Positions 60,384 to 64,000 of a DNA stretch of 64,000 bases are shown here, one piece after another; within the stretch, counting starts at the first letter, position 1, and each line of letters starts with the position of its first letter. Origin of the DNA: Treponema rectale. Lineage in GTDB: Bacteria; Spirochaetota; Spirochaetia; Treponematales; Treponemataceae. The notes under the pieces were generated by a model that ran no database searches, was not told the DNA's origin, and was given only the letters and a program-made list of their open reading frames with translations. The translations under genes were made by a program, and so were the position numbers. The stretch is taken from NCBI RefSeq assembly GCF_014202035.1, contig NZ_JACHFR010000003.1:62001-126000 (forward strand). The letters run 5' to 3'.

Positions 60384-61769
60384 ATGACATATTTCATTGA
60401 AACCTATGGCTGTGAAATGAATCTCGCCGAATCCGCTTCTGTGGAGAATATTCTTTCTTCCCGCAGGTGGACAAAAGCTGATAATCCCCAGGTAGCAGAT
60501 CTTGTAATAATCAATACCTGCTCAGTTCGTGCTACGGCAGAAACCCGCATTTTCGGACGCCTTGGTTTTTTTACGGGGCTCAAAAAAGTGCGTGCAATGG
60601 AAAAGGATGCAAAAGTCAAAAGTGATGAAATGAAAGCCGCCGTTGATTTTGTTAAGGAACACGGAAAGGTTCCCCTTACGCTTATCGTAATGGGGTGCAT
60701 GGCTGAAAGACTTTTGAAAACCCTTCAGAAAGACTGGCCCTGTATTGATTATGTTGTAGGAACTTTTGCAAAGAATAAATTCGGGGACATCATTACGGAT
60801 ATTGAGGAAGGCAGGGAACCGGTTCAGATAGAAGAAGAACCTGTTTATGTTTTTGCGGAAACATCTTATGAAGAAGGTGCCTTTTCAACATTTGTTCCCA
60901 TCATGCACGGCTGCAATAATTTCTGCTCATACTGCATTGTTCCTTACGTGCGGGGCAGGGAAACGAGCCGTCCTTTAAATGAAATTCTTCACGAGATTGA
61001 AGTTCTTTCTGCAAGGGGAGTAAAGGAAATAACTCTTCTGGGACAGAACGTTAATTCCTATAATTCTGACGGACTTACATTTCCGGCTCTGCTGAAAAAA
61101 ATCAGTTCATATCTGGATGAAATAAAGTCCAGTATCAGGTGGATCCGTTTTGAGTCAAGCAATCCTAAGGATTTTTCTGATGAACTTATTAAAGTGATTG
61201 CAGAAGATCCTCATGTCTGCAAAGGCATTCATGTTGCCGTTCAGCACGGGTCTACAAAAGTCCTTAAAGCCATGAACCGCAAGTATACCAGGGAACAGTA
61301 CCTGGAACTTGTATCAAAAATAAAGGCGGCTGTTCCTGAAGCCGCGCTGAGTACGGACCTTATGCTGGGATTTCCCGGAGAAACTGAAGAGGATTTTGAA
61401 CAGGTGCTTTCACTGCTGAAGGAAGTACAGTATTCAAGTGCCTTTATGTACTATTATAATCCGAGGGAAGGAACTCCGGCTGCGAAGATGGATAATCAGA
61501 TTCCGCTAGAAATAAAAAAAGAGCGTCTTCAGAAAGTTATTGACCTTCAGCTGAAAATTCAGTCCCAGGTAATGCAGAGGCGTATCGGTAAGACTGTTAC
61601 TGTTCTCTGTGACATTATCAGCCGTGATAACCGCAGTGAGCTTCTTGGAAAAACATCCCTTAACGAGAGGGTTGCTTTTACTGCAAAACCTTCCCTGATC
61701 GGACATTTTGCAACGGTAAGGATAGACAGCCTTAACGGAAATACCTTCCGGGGAACTCTTGTTGAATAG
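60384..61769 (+). CDS. miaB: tRNA-2-methylthio-N6-dimethylallyladenosine synthase
   Basis: The 461-residue radical-SAM methylthiotransferase modifies A37 of tRNAs reading UNN codons. The N-terminal domain has cluster cysteines Cys 10 (ETYGCEMN), Cys 46 (NTCSVRA) and one in MGCMAERL. The radical-SAM motif is CNNFCSYCIVPYVRGRE, followed by GQNVNSYNS. A C-terminal TRAM domain ends the protein (VTVLCDIISRDNRSELLGKT). The hallmark string and length fit MiaB rather than RimO or MtaB. GGAG lies upstream of the ATG. Confidence 0.96.
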   Translation: MTYFIETYGCEMNLAESASVENILSSRRWTKADNPQVADLVIINTCSVRATAETRIFGRLGFFTGLKKVRAMEKDAKVKSDEMKAAVDFVKEHGKVPLTLIVMGCMAERLLKTLQKDWPCIDYVVGTFAKNKFGDIITDIEEGREPVQIEEEPVYVFAETSYEEGAFSTFVPIMHGCNNFCSYCIVPYVRGRETSRPLNEILHEIEVLSARGVKEITLLGQNVNSYNSDGLTFPALLKKISSYLDEIKSSIRWIRFESSNPKDFSDELIKVIAEDPHVCKGIHVAVQHGSTKVLKAMNRKYTREQYLELVSKIKAAVPEAALSTDLMLGFPGETEEDFEQVLSLLKEVQYSSAFMYYYNPREGTPAAKMDNQIPLEIKKERLQKVIDLQLKIQSQVMQRRIGKTVTVLCDIISRDNRSELLGKTSLNERVAFTAKPSLIGHFATVRIDSLNGNTFRGTLVE

Positions 61770-61771
61770 GG

Positions 61772-61837
61772 CCTGTCCGGCTCAGATTCCTTTAATTCAG
61801 GAAGAAATGTGCCGATAAATTAAACAGGATTTTTTTT
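61772..61837 (+). terminator. Possible terminator after miaB
   Basis: Nested short stems (CCTGT/ACAGG at 61772-61776 with 61824-61828; CGGC/GCCG at 61778-61781 with 61811-61814; an inner TTCCT/AGGAA) are followed by eight T residues. The stems are separated by bulges, so efficiency is uncertain. Confidence 0.4.
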
Positions 61838-61849
61838 AGGGGTTTGAAT

Positions 61850-62122
61850 ATGCTTTTAAAACTTATAGGAGCACTTGCTGTGGCTGTTACGGCTGCAGTT
61901 CTTACGGGCTTTAATCTTGAGAACCGCTGTGACGTATGGATTTTTCATAATTTTACCGATGTGCCGGTTTTTTATACTGTTCTTGCCTCTTTTATTGCCG
62001 GCGTCATTGTTACTGTATTCGTTCAGGCTTTCAGTTCCGGCAGTTCTTCTGGAAATGAAGAAACAGGTAAAAAGAAAAAGTCACGCAAAGATAAAGATAA
62101 CGGGGATGATGCTTCAAAATGA
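61850..62122 (+). CDS. Small two-helix membrane protein, LapA-domain-like
   Basis: The 90-residue protein begins at ATG 61850 behind AGGGG; a TTG two codons earlier is less likely. Two membrane helices (LIGALAVAVTAAVLTGF and VFYTVLASFIAGVIVTVFV) flank a short segment NRCDVWIFHNFTDVP, and a Lys-rich cytoplasmic tail ends the protein. The helix spacing and the Asn then beta-strand before the second helix resemble the LapA (DUF1049) domain, linked to envelope assembly in proteobacteria. The next ATG overlaps its stop (ATGA). Confidence 0.65.
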   Translation: MLLKLIGALAVAVTAAVLTGFNLENRCDVWIFHNFTDVPVFYTVLASFIAGVIVTVFVQAFSSGSSSGNEETGKKKKSRKDKDNGDDASK

Positions 62123-63120
62123 GTTTTAAGAGAACTGTCTGTTTTATTCTTACTCTTTTCTTTTTTGCCGGAATACATGCTCAGTCCGGAAAACTTTCTG
62201 CTTTATCCGTAAAAAATGAAGCGCTGAAGAAAACAGATGCAGCTTCATCAATAGAATATCTTCTTGCAAATGCAGATTCTACGGCTTCTGCTTCAGACAG
62301 AAGGGCTGTTCTTTATTTTGCCGCCTGTCTTCTGGAACAGAGTCAGCGTTATGAGGAGGCTGCTGCTTCCTATGCAAAAGCTGCAGGCATCAGTGCCGGC
62401 AATGCAGAGGGAATGCCTGCTGTTTCTAATGAACAGATTGTTCTTTGCGCAGTCCGCTCTTCCCTGGGTGCCGGAAACTTTCAGACTGCGGAAAGTTATC
62501 TGAACAGTGCAGTCCGTTCTTCAAAAGATAAATCCGTAAACGCATATGTAAATCTTTATTCTGCATGGACTTCCCTGTGTAAGGCTGCTTCCTATGATGA
62601 AGCTTCTGATACTGTAGAACTTCTTAAAGCTTATGCCTCCATGTCTTCCATGAAGGAAGTAAGGCATCTTGTCGTATTTACGTTATGGTATGTTACCGGC
62701 AAACAGATGTACGGGGATATTTTATTAAAGGAATATCCTTCTTCTCCTGAAGCAATGATAGTGAAGGGAAAGGTAACTCTTTCTCCGGTTCCCTTCTGGC
62801 TTTATATGGTCCGTAATGTAAGTGAGGTTACAGAGGCGCCGGCAGTTCCTGAAAAAAAAGAGAATCAGGTTCAGCAGCAGACTTCGCCTGCATCTGTTGC
62901 TTCTGAATCTGTAAAAAGGCAGATAGGTCTTTTCAGGGAAAAACAGAATGCAGAAAATCTTATTGATTCTCTTAAGAAAAAAGGTTTCAATGCGTACATG
63001 GAAGAAGAAAAACGCTCTTCCGGTACTGTATACTTTCTTGTAATTGTGGATGATGATTCAGAAGGTACTATGGGACTTAAGCTCATAGATGCCGGATATG
63101 AAAGTTACGTGCTTCCGTAA
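62119..63120 (+). CDS. Exported SPOR-domain protein
   Basis: The 333-residue protein has a signal peptide (VCFILTLFFFAGIHAQ). A helical, TPR-like region follows (about 30-215, for example LYFAACLLEQSQRYEEAAAS), then a Pro/Glu-rich linker and a C-terminal SPOR domain of about 70 residues (QIGLFREKQNAENLIDSLKK, ending YESYVLP). SPOR domains bind denuded peptidoglycan glycan at division sites. It is translationally coupled to the small LapA-like protein, hinting at a shared envelope role. Confidence 0.85.
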   Translation: MSFKRTVCFILTLFFFAGIHAQSGKLSALSVKNEALKKTDAASSIEYLLANADSTASASDRRAVLYFAACLLEQSQRYEEAAASYAKAAGISAGNAEGMPAVSNEQIVLCAVRSSLGAGNFQTAESYLNSAVRSSKDKSVNAYVNLYSAWTSLCKAASYDEASDTVELLKAYASMSSMKEVRHLVVFTLWYVTGKQMYGDILLKEYPSSPEAMIVKGKVTLSPVPFWLYMVRNVSEVTEAPAVPEKKENQVQQQTSPASVASESVKRQIGLFREKQNAENLIDSLKKKGFNAYMEEEKRSSGTVYFLVIVDDDSEGTMGLKLIDAGYESYVLP

Positions 63121-63133
63121 AAAGCCTTCCTTG

Positions 63134-63162
63134 TTGTAAAGTTCGTTCCTTTTCTTTATACT
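63134..63162 (+). promoter_or_regulatory. Predicted promoter of lysS (leaderless type)
   Basis: TTGTAA (63134-63139) and TATACT (63157-63162) are exactly 17 nt apart. The lysS ATG at 63172 follows the -10 box after 9 nt (CTTAGAACT), with no Shine-Dalgarno sequence. Confidence 0.6.
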
Positions 63163-63171
63163 CTTAGAACT

Positions 63172-64000
63172 ATGTCAGAAAGAAACGAAAAAGAGTTATG
63201 TCATTGGGCAGACCAGCAGGCCGCCCGTATTATTAAAGAAAAGGGTGATCTGCCTTCCTATACCTGTGCTTCAGGAATTACACCTTCAGGAACAGTTCAC
63301 ATCGGAAACTTCCGCGAAATTATTACAGTTGATCTGATTGTCCGTGCTTTGCGTGACAGAAACAAGAATGTCCGTTTTATTTATTCATGGGATGATTATG
63401 ATGTATTCCGCAAGGTTCCTGGTAATATGCCTGAGCCTGAGGAACTTGGTAAGTATCTCAGATATCCTATTACAATGGTACCTGATACTTTCGGTCGTGA
63501 TGAAAACTATGCCCGCCATCATGAAGTTGATATAGAAAAACAGCTTCCGAGAGTCGGCATTCATCCTGAATTTTTATACCAGGCAAGCCGTTACCGTGCA
63601 AACCGTTATACCGAGGGCATGAAAAAGGCTATGCAGAATCGTGAACTCATCAAGCAGTGCCTTAATGAATACCGTGATGATGAACATAAAATGAAGCCGG
63701 AGGATGTATACTGGCCGGTAGCTGCTTTCTGCTGCAAATGTAATAAGGATACTACAGAGATTCTTGATTATGACGGTGAATACGGTATTACTTACAGATG
63801 TACAAGCTGCGGTCATGAAGAAAAGGGTGACCTCCGTACTTCAAAAGAATTTAAGCTGGGCTGGCGTGTTGACTGGCCTATGAGATGGAATGAAGAAAAA
63901 GTAGTGTTTGAGCCTGGTGGAAAAGATCATATCAGTCCAGGCGGAAGTTATGACACTGCAAAACTTGTTTCTAAAAAAGTATTCGGCTGGGATGCTCCTG
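63172..64000 (+). CDS. lysS: Lysyl-tRNA synthetase, class I (5' part)
   Basis: The frame is open from ATG 63172 to the window edge, giving 276 residues. It carries the class I motif as HIGN at residues 43-46 (PSGTVHIGNFREI), FIYSWDDYDVFRKVP and GKDHISPGGSYDTA. A pair of Cys motifs (CCKCN and CTSCG, about residues 185-212) probably binds zinc. These identify the archaeal-type class I LysRS, which replaces the usual class II enzyme in spirochaetes and some other bacteria. The KMSKS-type loop and C-terminal domain lie outside the window. Confidence 0.96.
   Translation, partial: MSERNEKELCHWADQQAARIIKEKGDLPSYTCASGITPSGTVHIGNFREIITVDLIVRALRDRNKNVRFIYSWDDYDVFRKVPGNMPEPEELGKYLRYPITMVPDTFGRDENYARHHEVDIEKQLPRVGIHPEFLYQASRYRANRYTEGMKKAMQNRELIKQCLNEYRDDEHKMKPEDVYWPVAAFCCKCNKDTTEILDYDGEYGITYRCTSCGHEEKGDLRTSKEFKLGWRVDWPMRWNEEKVVFEPGGKDHISPGGSYDTAKLVSKKVFGWDAP

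Overview
The window looks like a chromosomal segment of a saccharolytic, anaerobic Treponema (Spirochaetota); this is inferred from gene content, with no database search. Pointers are the archaeal-type class I lysyl-tRNA synthetase, a giant hendecad coiled-coil protein of the kind seen in spirochaetes, a DUF2259 secreted protein, several TPR proteins, a CarD-IspDF pair, a six-gene Rnf complex and a large acyl-CoA dehydratase activase-like protein typical of strict anaerobes. Composition and codon use look even throughout. I see no prophage, insertion sequence, CRISPR array, rRNA or tRNA.

Layout. 1-2.7 kb (minus): the end-truncated start of a GH127-type arabinofuranosidase gene behind uvrC. 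2.7-7.7 kb (plus): a LamG-like/FN3 exported protein and a TPR protein with a long acidic tail. 7.7-10.5 kb (minus): murJ and an M24 peptidase. 10.7-28.8 kb (plus): the duplicated activase protein, an exported unknown, then a compact block of periplasmic TPR protein, predicted outer-membrane barrel, ExbB/TolQ, ExbD/TolR and TonB-like protein, followed by a HAD phosphatase and the 1543-residue coiled-coil protein. 28.8-31.4 kb (minus): carD-ispDF and adk.

31.6-40.5 kb is a sugar uptake and sensing module. A lipoprotein binding protein, a double ATPase and two permeases match the YtfQ-YtfR-YtfT-YjfF (furanose sugar) transporter. They converge on a minus-strand operon of a membrane-anchored YtfQ-like binding protein, a LytS/YesM-type kinase and a YesN/AraC-type regulator: a probable three-component sugar sensor. 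A 219-bp element with terminal inverted repeats and 23-bp tandem repeats separates it from rnfCDGEAB (40.8-45.8 kb), the ion-translocating ferredoxin:NAD oxidoreductase.

45.9-64 kb holds a histone-H1-like lysine-rich protein, ndk, a lipoprotein, a DUF2259 protein, a polytopic membrane protein, a dolichol-kinase-like protein, a TPR protein with one membrane helix, a CBM48-like protein, ffh, gpsA, a DTW-domain tRNA modifier, a histidine-rich CobW GTPase, miaB, a LapA-like protein, a SPOR protein and the 5' part of lysS.

A cross-cutting pattern: at least eight genes have a recognisable -10 box ending only 6-9 nt before the ATG and no Shine-Dalgarno sequence, which predicts leaderless mRNAs; adk, gpsA and the 47-kb lipoprotein instead have leaders with Shine-Dalgarno sites.
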